A stretch of 64,000 bases of DNA from an uncultured Bacteroidota bacterium (GTDB lineage Bacteria > Bacteroidota > Bacteroidia > NS11-12g > UBA9320): contig CAKZLB010000036.1 in assembly GCA_937124965.1 (NCBI GenBank), forward strand, positions 124,001-188,000, in the 5' to 3' direction. The translations under genes were made by a program, and so were the position numbers. Shown here in pieces: positions 27,313 through 36,737 of the stretch. The first letter of the stretch is position 1; each line of letters starts with the position of its first letter. The notes below the pieces were generated by a model, which saw nothing but the letters and a program-made list of their open reading frames with translations, did no database searches and had not been told where the DNA came from.

Positions 27313-28227
27313 CTAAACCTGTCTTAGCTTCTCTAAAATATCTGCTAGATGCGGTTTGTCGTCAAAATGAATCACAATTTTACCTTTCTCTCCCTTAGTT
27401 GCAGTGAATTCGACTGCAGACCCAAGTTTGTCAACTAATAAGTCGCGGTATGGTTTAAACTCTCTAAAGGAAGCTTTTTCAGAACTGAATTCCTTTGGTG
27501 TAGGAACTTCCCTTTCTTCCGATTCGGGTTCTTGAATATTTCCTGTAGCTTGGTATTCCTTAACCAATTCCTCTACTTTTCGAACCGATAACCCTTCTGC
27601 AACAGCACGCTTACAGATGTAGTCTTGAACGTCTACATCTTCAATGTTTACTAATGCGCGGGCATGACCCATTGAAATTTCATTGCGCCTAAGAGCAGCT
27701 TGAATCGTTTCGGGTAATCTTAAAAGTCGCAAATAATTATTTACTGTGCTTCTTTTTTTTCCGACACGCTCGCCCAACTCCTCTTGCTTTAAACCACACT
27801 CGTCTAGCAGGCGTTTATAACTTAATGATATTTCTATCGCGTTTAAGTCTTCTCGTTGAATGTTCTCAATCAACGCCATTTCAAGCATTTCTTGATCATT
27901 CGCTAATCGAACGTAAGCCGGTATACGCTCTAGTCCAGCAATAATACTTGCTCGAGTTCGCCGTTCACCACTTATAATTTCATATTTATCGGAACCAACC
28001 TTACGAACTGTAATAGGTTGTATTACCCCATGAACCAAAATCGATTCTGCTAACTCGCTTAAGGCTTGATCCTCGAATTCATTTCTTGGCTGAAACGGGT
28101 TTGCAACAATTTGACTAATTGCTATAGTTGCAACCGAATTTACCGCTCCCTCACTAAATACTTGTTCATCGTCATTATGATCCAACAACGCTCCCAACCC
28201 TTTTCCTAATGCGTTTCGCTTTGCCAT
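27313..28227 (-). CDS. parB: Chromosome partitioning protein ParB
   Basis: A 304-residue ParB. The N-terminal CTPase/partition domain has NPFQPR (about residue 42) and the GERRTRAS motif. The central helix-turn-helix (EELGERVGKKRSTVNNYLRL) binds parS. A C-terminal dimerisation domain follows an acidic linker. Its ATG overlaps the last base of parA, so the two are translationally coupled. The protein should load at parS sites near the replication origin and recruit SMC. No perfect parS is present in this window; one partial match is at 24024. Confidence 0.96.
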   Translation of the reverse strand: MAKRNALGKGLGALLDHNDDEQVFSEGAVNSVATIAISQIVANPFQPRNEFEDQALSELAESILVHGVIQPITVRKVGSDKYEIISGERRTRASIIAGLERIPAYVRLANDQEMLEMALIENIQREDLNAIEISLSYKRLLDECGLKQEELGERVGKKRSTVNNYLRLLRLPETIQAALRRNEISMGHARALVNIEDVDVQDYICKRAVAEGLSVRKVEELVKEYQATGNIQEPESEEREVPTPKEFSSEKASFREFKPYRDLLVDKLGSAVEFTATKGEKGKIVIHFDDKPHLADILEKLRQV

Positions 28228-29027
28228 TACTGTAAAGTCTTCTCGGCTTTCGCCATTTTGGTCATTCCGTTTTTCTGTAATATTTCTCTTGCTAAATCAA
28301 GATAGTTAACACTTCCTCGGGCTGTTGCGTCGTGCTCAAGTACTGGTAAACCAAAACTTGGAGCTTCACTCAACTTTGTGTTACGTTGAATGATTGTTTC
28401 AAAAACCATTTCTTGGAAATGCAGTTTTACCTCGTCTACTACTTGATTAGACAATCTCAACCGACTATCATACATGGTCAACAACAAGCCTTCAATCTCT
28501 AAATTAACGTTTATACTGCGCTGGATTATCTTGATGGTATTTAGCAACTTACCTAAACCTTCAAGTGCGAAATACTCACATTGTACAGGAATAATGATTG
28601 AGTCAGAAGCTGCCAACGCATTCGTTGTAATTAAACCTAATGAAGGTGAGCAGTCAATAATGATAAAATCGTATACATCTTTTACTTTGCTCAGTATTCG
28701 TTTCATTAATTTCTCACGGTTTGGCAGATCAATCATTTCAATCTCCGCTCCAACCAAGTCAATATTCGATGGTAAAATATCTAAATTAGAATTGTCTGTT
28801 TTTAAAAGAATATCATCTGGACTAATATCTTGAACCAGTGCTTCGTATAGTCCAATCTTGACATTTTTTGGGTCAAAACCAAAACCAGAGGTACTGTTGG
28901 CTTGAGGATCAGCGTCTACCAATAACACTTTGTACTCTAAAATGGCTAAGCTGTAAGCTAAGTTAATAGCAGTTGTGGTTTTACCAACACCACCTTTTTG
29001 ATTGGCTACGCAAATCGTTTTTGTCAT
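28227..29027 (-). CDS. parA: Chromosome partitioning ATPase ParA
   Basis: A 266-residue Soj/ParA ATPase. It has the deviant Walker A KGGVGKTTTAINLA near residue 9, LLVDADPQANST, Walker B IIIDCSPSLG, and the DNA-binding surface typical of the chromosomal type. It lacks the N-terminal HTH of plasmid ParA, so a chromosomal role is likely. It lies between the metallo-hydrolase (13 nt upstream) and parB (overlap), forming an operon. Confidence 0.97.
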   Translation of the reverse strand: MTKTICVANQKGGVGKTTTAINLAYSLAILEYKVLLVDADPQANSTSGFGFDPKNVKIGLYEALVQDISPDDILLKTDNSNLDILPSNIDLVGAEIEMIDLPNREKLMKRILSKVKDVYDFIIIDCSPSLGLITTNALAASDSIIIPVQCEYFALEGLGKLLNTIKIIQRSINVNLEIEGLLLTMYDSRLRLSNQVVDEVKLHFQEMVFETIIQRNTKLSEAPSFGLPVLEHDATARGSVNYLDLAREILQKNGMTKMAKAEKTLQ

Positions 29028-29040
29028 ATCAATTCTAAAA

Positions 29041-29724
29041 TTATAAATCCAGTTTTTCGTTTATTGAAGGTAACAACAGAGTTACCTTCCTTTTTTCAAA
29101 TGCTTCTTTTGCTGCATTATGGTCAATTTCTATATACCCAAAAGTATCGTAGTGCATACCAATAACTGTTTTAGCACCACAAAAAGTTGCGGCTTTAGCT
29201 GCATCCTCATAACCCATGGTAAAATTATCGCCAATAGGTAAAAATGCTCCTGTTAAATCAAAATCATCCTTAATCAGTTTCATATCCAACGTCAATCCGG
29301 TATCGCCAGCATAATACAAGCAATCTGATTTTCCTGAAATAATAAAACCAACTGGATTACCTCCATAGGTTCCATCGGGAAACGAGCTACTATGGTTTGC
29401 AACCACTACTTTAAAATCGATTCCTTTTGTGGAATAATTGCCTCCAATATTCATTGGGCGCACATTGGAGTATCCTTGATTCTCAACCCATGTTGTAATC
29501 TCAAAATTTGAAATAATTTGTGCATTCGTGTTTTTTGCAAGCTCCATTAAGTCCAAAATATGATCACCATGGCTATGAGTCACAAGAATCAAATCCGCTT
29601 CTATGTCAGTCAAAGTAATATCTTTAACCAATGGGTTTCCAGTGATAAATGGGTCTACAACAATCTTGACCCCGTCAATCTCTAACTGGAAACAAGAATG
29701 CCCTAAATACCATATTTTTGCCAT
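29041..29724 (-). CDS. Metallo-beta-lactamase-fold hydrolase, UPF0173 type
   Basis: A 227-residue metal-dependent hydrolase. The motif THSHGDH (metal ligands) follows IVVDPFITGNP. Other likely ligands are in VVANHSSS, YYAGDTG and GMHYDTFG. The compact form without a C-terminal extension matches the UPF0173/YtkL group, whose substrate is unknown. It is first in the operon hydrolase-parA-parB. It starts 50 nt from the divergent peptide-binding lipoprotein. Confidence 0.9.
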   Translation of the reverse strand: MAKIWYLGHSCFQLEIDGVKIVVDPFITGNPLVKDITLTDIEADLILVTHSHGDHILDLMELAKNTNAQIISNFEITTWVENQGYSNVRPMNIGGNYSTKGIDFKVVVANHSSSFPDGTYGGNPVGFIISGKSDCLYYAGDTGLTLDMKLIKDDFDLTGAFLPIGDNFTMGYEDAAKAATFCGAKTVIGMHYDTFGYIEIDHNAAKEAFEKRKVTLLLPSINEKLDL

Positions 29725-29774
29725 GCTCGTGGAACTTATACAGGCTCAAAACTAGGATATAATAACTAGGATAA

Positions 29775-31385
29775 ATGAACAGGATATTGGTACTTATTCA
29801 CATAGGATTGCTGTTAATATCCTGCAATGTGTCTAAAAAAAAAGAAGACAAGGCAGTATTACGTTATAATTCAGAAAATGGCATTACCTCATTAGACCCT
29901 GCATTTGCGTCTTCTCAAGACAACATATGGGCTGTAAATCAGTTGTTTAATGGTTTGGTTCAAGTTAACTCTTCATTGGAACCAATACCTTGTATTGCAA
30001 AGTCTTGGAAAATCGACTCAACAGGAAAGATATACACATTTCATCTCAGAAATGATGTTTATTTTCATCCATCTTCATGCTTTCCTAACAACACCAGAAT
30101 TGTCACTGCTCATGATTTCGTTTTTAGTTTTAATCGAATTATCGACCCAAAAACTGCATCACCAGGTGCTTGGATTTTTAATGATAAAATAGCGGCAAAC
30201 GGATTTCGAGCATTGAATGATTCAACGTTTCAAATTGAACTTGTTCAACCATTCGGTCCTTTTTTAGGTATCCTGACAATGCCCTATTGCACAGTTGTAC
30301 CGAAAGAAGGGATTAATTTTTACGGCAAATCCTTCGCACAAAACCCTGTGGGTACTGGGCCTTTTTCATTTTTTCTTTGGGAGAAAGACATCAACCTAGT
30401 GCTTCATAGAAACGAGCAATATTTTGAATCGGATTCCACAGGAAATAAGTTGCCATACCTAGATGCTCTAAGCATTTCATTTGTCTCGAATAAACAAATG
30501 GCCTTGTTATTATTTCTCAAAGGGAAACTTGACTTACTTAATGGAATATCTAGCACGAGTAAAGATGTAATTTTAGACAAAAATGGAGGACTGCAACCTG
30601 AGTTAGCACAGGATATCACCTTAGAAAAGATGCCATTCCTTAACACTGAGTATTTGGCGATTCAAATTGATGATTCGACATCCCAGCACCCGTGGAAGGA
30701 TAAAAATTTTCGCAAGGCAATTAACTATGCCATTGATCGAAAAAAAATGATCAAAAACCTTAGAAACGATGTCGGTTCTCCTTCTGAAAGCGGTTTTATA
30801 CCTATTGGTTTAAAAGGTCACGCGTCTACCCCACCGTATGCATATACCTATGATCAACAAAAAGCTAAAGAATTTTTAGCGCGTTCATCGTATTCCAGTA
30901 ATCCAACCACAATTACCGTAAGTACCACTAAAGACTACTTGGACCTGTGCATTTATATACAAAAACAGTTGGCAGATATCGGGGTTACGTGCACCATTGA
31001 TGTTTTGCCTTCTTCCGAATTAAAGGAACAAAAGAGAAACGCCAATCTCCCCTTTTTTAGAGCAAGTTGGATAATGGATTACCCAGATGCAGAGAATTAT
31101 TTATCCTGTTTCTACAGTAAAAATTTCTCACCAAATGGTCCGAATTACACACATTTTAAAGACGAACAATTTGATTTGTGGTATGAGCAGTCATTAACAC
31201 AAACCGACGATGAAAAACGAATAAGACTTTACGAGCAAATGGACTCATTAATTCTTGATGAAGCGCCTATTGTCGTTTTGTTTTATGATGAGAGTGTGCG
31301 GTTGTTACGTAAAAATATAACCGGACTTGTAAATAACCCGTTGAATATTCCGAGCTTTAAGTATGCACGAAAAGAAATTGATTAA
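29775..31385 (+). CDS. ABC transporter substrate-binding lipoprotein (peptide/nickel, family 5)
   Basis: A 536-residue lipoprotein of the DppA/OppA family. The signal ends LLIS-C17. Motifs: ITSLDPAFASSQDNIWAVN, YTFHLRNDVYFHP, SFNRIIDPKTASPGAW, NPVGTGPFSF, and in lobe two NFRKAINYAIDRKKM and ASWIMDYPDAENY. The last is typical of peptide binders. No permease or ATPase genes are next to it, so it works with a transporter encoded elsewhere or as a stand-alone scavenging protein. Periplasm-facing, anchored by lipid. Confidence 0.93.
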   Translation: MNRILVLIHIGLLLISCNVSKKKEDKAVLRYNSENGITSLDPAFASSQDNIWAVNQLFNGLVQVNSSLEPIPCIAKSWKIDSTGKIYTFHLRNDVYFHPSSCFPNNTRIVTAHDFVFSFNRIIDPKTASPGAWIFNDKIAANGFRALNDSTFQIELVQPFGPFLGILTMPYCTVVPKEGINFYGKSFAQNPVGTGPFSFFLWEKDINLVLHRNEQYFESDSTGNKLPYLDALSISFVSNKQMALLLFLKGKLDLLNGISSTSKDVILDKNGGLQPELAQDITLEKMPFLNTEYLAIQIDDSTSQHPWKDKNFRKAINYAIDRKKMIKNLRNDVGSPSESGFIPIGLKGHASTPPYAYTYDQQKAKEFLARSSYSSNPTTITVSTTKDYLDLCIYIQKQLADIGVTCTIDVLPSSELKEQKRNANLPFFRASWIMDYPDAENYLSCFYSKNFSPNGPNYTHFKDEQFDLWYEQSLTQTDDEKRIRLYEQMDSLILDEAPIVVLFYDESVRLLRKNITGLVNNPLNIPSFKYARKEID

Positions 31386-31445
31386 CAAATGATGATGAAT
31401 GCCTTAATCTAGGTTAGGTCATTTGTCAAAAACATCGATTTACCA

Positions 31446-31982
31446 ATGAAAAAGATTTTAACCAGTTTGTACCTAAGCCTTTTATTGCATTTGAGTGTTA
31501 TTGGCCAAAATCACTATGTTTCTATAGCCGATTCAACCTTTGTTGTTGCCGATACTTTTATGAAGACCACTATGCATGGTCCAGTTATTTTTCACGATTT
31601 GAAGGACTCACTGAAAGATGGTAAATGGGTGCTTTGCTATGACGGTGACTCAACTAAACCAGCGCTAATCTGTAGTTTTAAAAATAAACTAAGAAACGGT
31701 GAAGTTTTATCGTACGATACAGCAGGAAATCTTAGTATGGCAGGTCATTATCACAATGGCTTTCGCGTCGGATATACCAGGTATTATTATCTTGGTAACC
31801 TCATACAAGAATGTATTGAAAATAGTGATGAAAAATACAGTAATTGTTGTTGTCGAGGTACAAACAAAAACGGAAAAATCACATATTCTTCAAGAAAACA
31901 TAAGCGTACTTTTAGAAAATGTATGAAAATGGAAAAAATACGAATAAAAAATCTTGACACCCACTTCAATTTAAATGACTGA
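31446..31982 (+). CDS. Secreted YwqK/MORN-like protein with Cys-rich tail
   Basis: A 178-residue protein with a signal peptide (residues 1-21, ending SVIGQ). The middle has the toxin-antitoxin-annotated YwqK/MORN repeat pattern: LKDGKWVLCYDGD, RNGEVLSYDTAGNLSMAG, HYHNGFRVG. After it comes an unusual tail with CCC (KYSNCCCRGTNKNGK) and many Lys/Arg residues. The normal series of repeats is short, so it may be truncated or diverged. Its last 8 nt overlap the pseudouridine synthase gene. The function is unknown; the annotation as an antitoxin in databases is by family name only. Confidence 0.7.
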   Translation: MKKILTSLYLSLLLHLSVIGQNHYVSIADSTFVVADTFMKTTMHGPVIFHDLKDSLKDGKWVLCYDGDSTKPALICSFKNKLRNGEVLSYDTAGNLSMAGHYHNGFRVGYTRYYYLGNLIQECIENSDEKYSNCCCRGTNKNGKITYSSRKHKRTFRKCMKMEKIRIKNLDTHFNLND

Positions 31983-32559
31983 AATCGAAGAAGAAAAATT
32001 CCGTCACTTCATTATGCACAAGCCGTATGGCTATTTGACGCAGTTTATTTACAACAATAAACGTAAAAAGAAACTTTTAGGCGAGTTATATGATTTCCCA
32101 GTAGGAACAATGGCTATTGGTCGTTTGGATGAAGCGTCTGAAGGTTTGTTATTTCTTACCACAAATGGCGCCGTTAGTCAACTTGTTCGCGGACGAAAAA
32201 TCGAAAAGGAATATTATGTTCAAGTGGATGGCATTATGACCCAACAGGCAGTTGACCAACTCAAGCAAGGTGTTGAAATCGGACTTAGTCGGGAGAAATA
32301 CACGACTCTCCCTTGTGAGGCGCGCTTGCTTGACGACCCAGGATTTCCTGAGCGTTCACGCCGTGTCCGTGATGATCGTCATGGACCAACAAGCTGGGTA
32401 TCTATTACTGTTAAAGAAGGAAAGTTTAGACAAGTACGAAAAATGACGGCAGCAGTAGGTTTCCCCACATTACGACTGGTGCGATATCGAATTGGTAATA
32501 CCACCATTGAAGACTTACCTAGCGGATGTGTGAAAGAAGTAGAGTTGTTCGATTTGTAA
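31975..32559 (+). CDS. rluE: RsuA-family 23S rRNA pseudouridine synthase, RluE-like
   Basis: A 194-residue enzyme lacking an S4 domain, as RluE does. The catalytic Asp is D52 in GRLDEASEGLLFLT. The C-terminal motif GKFRQVRKMTAAVGFPTLRLVR is the RsuA/RluB/RluE signature. RluE modifies one uridine of 23S rRNA in other bacteria. A short loop PGFPERSRRVRDDRHGPTSW sits before the last strand. It overlaps the upstream gene by 8 nt and probably shares its transcript. Confidence 0.88.
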   Translation: MTEIEEEKFRHFIMHKPYGYLTQFIYNNKRKKKLLGELYDFPVGTMAIGRLDEASEGLLFLTTNGAVSQLVRGRKIEKEYYVQVDGIMTQQAVDQLKQGVEIGLSREKYTTLPCEARLLDDPGFPERSRRVRDDRHGPTSWVSITVKEGKFRQVRKMTAAVGFPTLRLVRYRIGNTTIEDLPSGCVKEVELFDL

Positions 32560-32668
32560 TTCGTTTTTTAAGTTTACTGTCGTTGATATCAGCACTTTTA
32601 TAAGGTACTGTGGAAAATATTACGTTGCTTCAGGTCAGTTTCAGCCTTTCTGATACGTAAAATTGAGA

Positions 32669-33868
32669 ATGAATAAGTCCGACTCATCAAAATTTTCTGT
32701 TCAATACCGCAATCAACTGTTGCTTGTCAGCGGTGGTTTGATAAGTGGAATACTACTCAGTTTACCTCTTTGGAGTGCTACAGGAACGTTTCCAACATTC
32801 CCATTATTTGAATTTATTGGTCAACCCAATAGTACAACTAGCGTTGGGTTGTTAGTAGCTCTATTAATTGGTTTAATTGCACTAAATATTCCGAAATACA
32901 CTAAAACTGGAATCTACATTTCTCTACCCGCCTTACTCATCATTTTGCTTTTGGATCAACAGCGATGGCAGCCATGGGCGTATCAATACTTTTTAATGTT
33001 GATACCGCTTCTGTTTTTATCAAAACAGAAAAATGATGAAGGACAAAAAAGCACGTTACAAATTCACAAGTTAGTTTTATTTGGTGTGTATTTATGGGGA
33101 GCAATTCACAAATTTCATCCAAGTTTTGTTAGTGTGTTTCAAAACAGTCTTTTATCGCCAATAACCAAGACAATGCAACCTGGAACAATGGTTGATCTGG
33201 TCAATTTTACTGCATACATGGTTCCATTTGTGGAAGTATTTATTGCAATAGGATTTCTTTTCCCTAAACTTCGTAAAGCAGCCGTAATCACAACAATTGG
33301 CACACATGTTTTCATCCTTTTTTTATTAAGTCCGTTAGTCAAAACTAGCCTTTCGAACAGTGTAGTTTGGCCATGGAACATCGTAATGCCATTAATGGCA
33401 ATTAACTTGTTTTGGAAGGATGGTTTCGAGTTTAAACAACTTACTTCTAAGTCATTAAGACCCATTACACTTGTTATTGTTTTTTTGGTGGTTATAGCAC
33501 CGGTACTGTTCTATGTTAAGGCGTGGGACCGATACTTATCGTTCAATTTGTATAGTGGAAAACAACAACGTGTGATTGTGTACTTCCCTTCAAACTCTAT
33601 AAAAAAACTTCCTCCCGAATGGCACGATCAATTAAAAGATGTCGATAATCAACCAAGGTATAAGGCTATATCAATTAGTGCTTGGGCCATGGCTGATTTG
33701 AATACACCTTTTGTTTCTGAACGAAGGAATATTTTAACGATTACAAAACACATCTGTAACAAAAGTAATGGCGTTAGACCCCAGTTTTATATCGACTACA
33801 AACATATCCCAGACAAAGGAAATTTGTTGTTACAATGTAATGAGCTTTATAAAATTAAAGACTTCTAA
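32669..33868 (+). CDS. Multi-pass membrane protein, possibly HTTM/DoxX-like
   Basis: A 399-residue protein starting at the ATG 32669; a TTG 6 nt earlier is less likely. About eight membrane helices span residues 15-300 and a soluble C-terminal domain follows (about residues 300-399). In the helices, VYLWGAIHKFHPSF and FVEVFIAIGFLFP resemble the HTTM/DoxX-type membrane carboxylase-like fold. The C-terminal part has paired cysteines (HICNKS, LLQCNE). No function known. The end overlaps the convergent TPR gene by 4 nt. Confidence 0.7.
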   Translation: MNKSDSSKFSVQYRNQLLLVSGGLISGILLSLPLWSATGTFPTFPLFEFIGQPNSTTSVGLLVALLIGLIALNIPKYTKTGIYISLPALLIILLLDQQRWQPWAYQYFLMLIPLLFLSKQKNDEGQKSTLQIHKLVLFGVYLWGAIHKFHPSFVSVFQNSLLSPITKTMQPGTMVDLVNFTAYMVPFVEVFIAIGFLFPKLRKAAVITTIGTHVFILFLLSPLVKTSLSNSVVWPWNIVMPLMAINLFWKDGFEFKQLTSKSLRPITLVIVFLVVIAPVLFYVKAWDRYLSFNLYSGKQQRVIVYFPSNSIKKLPPEWHDQLKDVDNQPRYKAISISAWAMADLNTPFVSERRNILTITKHICNKSNGVRPQFYIDYKHIPDKGNLLLQCNELYKIKDF

Positions 33869-35097
33869 GATACCTGTTTGATGGCTTTTTTTAACGCTTT
33901 CTTAAACTTTTTGCTCTGCGCCTTATCGTAATGACTCCTCAAAAATGCTATTAACTCTTCATCCGCTGGGGTTGCAATATCCGAATCATATTGTTGAGAC
34001 GCTTTCTCTATTGACTTCAGGTAACTACCTAATAATTCTTTTTGTTCGTTTAAGAGAGGATTCGCTGCTGCGTTGCAATTAATCATCAAAACTTGTTGCA
34101 AAAACTCCTTTTGGTTTGATTTCCGTAGGCGATTCTCAGCTTCATTTAACCCTGCATTTAACTTTGGTACCCAAATATCAGTAAACTGACGAGTGGCCAT
34201 ACCACCATCAATTCTAGTAGAGATGGCATACAAATCGTCAACTAAATAAATGGCTACCTCTGGGTAAGACCAAGCAAGTTTATCTGAAATTATTGATAAA
34301 ATGACCTTTGAATCGTCCTTTGATGAATTATACTCTTTTAGCGCATTAAACCATCGTTGATACCAGTCAGAGAGCACCTTGACATCACCTATCTCCATAA
34401 GTTGCGAATGAACAGAAAAATAGAAATTGCTTCCTTGTAACCAATCACTTACACCTTGATTTTTTTCAAGTAAATGTATAAAACGCTCCTCAGCTTGATA
34501 AATCTCACCGATACTGGTAAGATTTCGAATGACTGAATACGAAGATGCTTCGTAGCCATATTTTGTCTCAACTCCATTATCAAATTCGTTATCCAGCAAT
34601 TCAATCCATTCATCATCAAACTGTGTTAATTTTTCTATTTGAATATGACGGGTATAAAACTCTCTCATTCCCATCATACCCCACCTATATTTTTCGACGC
34701 TTTGAGCTTTCCGAACATTAAACCACTTTAAGTAGTATTGCTCAGCGTTTGCAAATTGACCGTGTTGCTCATAAACTTGTCCATAGTTGTAATACGTTAC
34801 CGCCTTCAAATCGATTGTATTAATCTTGTCGGCCAAATCCAACGCTGAATCCAAGGTACTAATCGCATTTTTCATAGATTGATTGCTTAGAAATAATGCA
34901 CGTTGGTTGAGTTCTTCAATGGTCAGAGAATCTTTAATTGGATCAAAAAAGGTTGATGTCTGTTGAAGTAAGGAATCTATCTTACGATTTGTTTGTTTTG
35001 TTTTTGTTTGCAACTGACCAAATGAAATACCACAAGTTAGTACGATTAGCAGAGCCGTATGAATTGTTTGGAATAATGGTTTCAGTAATCGATTCAT
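33865..35097 (-). CDS. Exported TPR-like protein
   Basis: A 410-residue protein. The start MNRLLKPLFQ (ATG at 35097) gives a normal signal peptide (about residues 10-27, ending GISFGQ); a longer upstream frame would add 25 residues without signal character. TPR-like helices are visible, the clearest being YYNYGQVYEQHGQFANAEQYY. The rest is helical with repeated pairs and a Lys-rich end. The short 73-nt gap to the divergent oxidoreductase start holds both promoters. Probable periplasmic or cell-surface scaffold; no catalytic motif. Confidence 0.7.
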   Translation of the reverse strand: MNRLLKPLFQTIHTALLIVLTCGISFGQLQTKTKQTNRKIDSLLQQTSTFFDPIKDSLTIEELNQRALFLSNQSMKNAISTLDSALDLADKINTIDLKAVTYYNYGQVYEQHGQFANAEQYYLKWFNVRKAQSVEKYRWGMMGMREFYTRHIQIEKLTQFDDEWIELLDNEFDNGVETKYGYEASSYSVIRNLTSIGEIYQAEERFIHLLEKNQGVSDWLQGSNFYFSVHSQLMEIGDVKVLSDWYQRWFNALKEYNSSKDDSKVILSIISDKLAWSYPEVAIYLVDDLYAISTRIDGGMATRQFTDIWVPKLNAGLNEAENRLRKSNQKEFLQQVLMINCNAAANPLLNEQKELLGSYLKSIEKASQQYDSDIATPADEELIAFLRSHYDKAQSKKFKKALKKAIKQVS

Positions 35098-35170
35098 TTC
35101 CTCTAAAATTGAGGTGCAAGTTCGGAATAAATACTTCTTTTGCCATAGTTTAAATTCTAATTTAGTTAAC

Positions 35171-35806
35171 ATGAATATTTTAATCGTAGGTTCAACAGGT
35201 GAGGTTGGGAATCAGTTGCTACAAGCCGCACAACAACAAAAATCCATCAACCATATATACACGTTTGTTCGTAACACAAACGACGAGGAACATGATAAAA
35301 CTACTTCAATAACAATTGATTTTGACGACATAACTTCACTAGAAACTATAGACGTAGATGCAGTATTTTGTTGTTTAGGTACAACAATAAAAAAGGCTGG
35401 GTCTAAAAGTCAATTTGAAAAAGTAGACTACGAATATGTAGTTTCAATTGGTGAATATGCAAAGAGATGTGGGGCAAAGCAATTTCACGTTGTATCTGCA
35501 AACGGAGCGGATGCAACTTCACGTATTTTCTACAGCGCTACTAAAGGAAAAATGGAAGACTCAATTAAATCACTAAATCTTCCATCAACATATATATATC
35601 GTCCTGCTTTGCTTGATTCTGAGCGAAAGGAAAAACGTTTTGGTGAACGAATTGCCGTAGTACTATTTCGAATTATTAATCCATTGTTAATAGGATCTTT
35701 AAAACGCTACGCCAGTATTAAGGTTGAAAAAGTTGCTTCAGGAATGTTGACTAGAAGTCTGAAACCAGAGCAAGGTTTTCATATTATTGAATCAAATCAC
35801 ATTTAG
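35171..35806 (+). CDS. NAD(P)-binding oxidoreductase, HTATIP2-like
   Basis: A 211-residue Rossmann protein starting MNILIVGSTGEVG (ATG 35171). The GxxGxxG loop, AVFCCLGTTIKKAGS and QFHVVSANGADATSRIFYSATKG (with a Y-x-x-x-K element) match the atypical SDR group related to HTATIP2/NAD(P)H-binding proteins. The substrate is unknown. Its end overlaps the convergent prohibitin-like gene by 4 nt. Confidence 0.85.
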   Translation: MNILIVGSTGEVGNQLLQAAQQQKSINHIYTFVRNTNDEEHDKTTSITIDFDDITSLETIDVDAVFCCLGTTIKKAGSKSQFEKVDYEYVVSIGEYAKRCGAKQFHVVSANGADATSRIFYSATKGKMEDSIKSLNLPSTYIYRPALLDSERKEKRFGERIAVVLFRIINPLLIGSLKRYASIKVEKVASGMLTRSLKPEQGFHIIESNHI

Positions 35807-36633
35807 TTTTGATTCAGAATGATTGGCATTCCATCTCCTCCACTTCCAATAATAACTGTCTTTGAGTTTGGAGATTTAGCCAATTCTAACGTCGCTTGAA
35901 TACCTTTTTCTTTTAAAATATTTGGAGACAAACTTGCATTAAGAATTTTGTTTGCAGCAGCTTTTCCTTCAGCTTCAATACGTTGTTTTTCGGCTTCCTT
36001 TGTTGCTTTCTGCAACCTAAACTCATATTCTAATGACTCCTGCTCTTGTTTTAATTTTCGTTCAATAGCTTGTTTAATTGTGGTTGGCAAAGTGACATCT
36101 CGTACCAGAACCTCATTTAATTGCACAAATTGTTTGTCTAATATCTTTTTAGTTTCTGCAAATATTTCTTCTTGAATAACATCTCTTTTAGATGAATAAA
36201 TTTGCTCTGGTGTATATCGTCCAACAACACTTCTAGTTGCTGATCGTGCTGCTGGTTTTACCACTCTATCCAAATAGTTTTCACCTTTTTCCTTGTGAAG
36301 GAATCCAAGATTTGCAATAGATGGTTTGTACCAAAGTGAAATGTCTAATGCTATTTCAAGTCCGTTTGAAGAAAGCACTGCCATTTTCTCAAAGACTTCT
36401 TGTTGACGAACCTCATAAACAAAGACTTTATTCCACGGAGCAACTAGGTGAAACCCCTCATTTAAGGACTCTTCGGTATTTACACCATTATTGAATCGTT
36501 CATACAACACACCAGCCTCTCCAGACTGAATCGTAACAAACGATTTGAACAAAACAATTAATAAAATCAATCCGATTAATCCACCAATAATCGATAATCG
36601 GCTTAAGGTAGGGGCTTCAAATGATCGTGCCAT
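35803..36633 (-). CDS. Prohibitin/SPFH-domain membrane protein
   Basis: A 276-residue protein. The start is MARSFEAPTLSR (ATG 36633). One N-terminal membrane helix (about residues 14-34) is followed by an SPFH domain (GEAGVLYERF to about residue 185). A charged coiled coil of KEAEKQRIEAEGKAAANK type comes next, then a glycine-rich tail (VIIGSGGDGMPIIL). In bacteria such proteins form large ring assemblies in the inner membrane that regulate FtsH-type proteases or lipid domains. The role here is inferred from the family. Confidence 0.93.
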   Translation of the reverse strand: MARSFEAPTLSRLSIIGGLIGLILLIVLFKSFVTIQSGEAGVLYERFNNGVNTEESLNEGFHLVAPWNKVFVYEVRQQEVFEKMAVLSSNGLEIALDISLWYKPSIANLGFLHKEKGENYLDRVVKPAARSATRSVVGRYTPEQIYSSKRDVIQEEIFAETKKILDKQFVQLNEVLVRDVTLPTTIKQAIERKLKQEQESLEYEFRLQKATKEAEKQRIEAEGKAAANKILNASLSPNILKEKGIQATLELAKSPNSKTVIIGSGGDGMPIILNQN

Positions 36634-36711
36634 AATTTCTTTTTTTAGTTTCAAACAATAGTACTTAATAAAAGTTGTGTACTGGTCTTTATTCGATAAG
36701 ATAATACACAT

Positions 36712-36719
36712 TAACTTCG
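36712..36719 (+). promoter_or_regulatory. Candidate -7 box for cinA
   Basis: TAACTTCG, the TTCG variant of the -7 box, ends 18 nt before the GTG start at 36738. No good TTG at -33. Confidence 0.4.
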
Positions 36720-36737
36720 CCCGATAAAAAACTGCCA

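Noticed and set aside
31385-31426. Inverted repeat ACAAATGA/TCATTTGT after the peptide-binding gene
   Set aside because: The 26-nt loop and lack of a T run do not support a terminator; could be a binding site but nothing else supports it.
33139-33465. Minus-strand frame of 108 codons within the membrane protein
   Set aside because: Shadow of a well-supported coding frame on the other strand.
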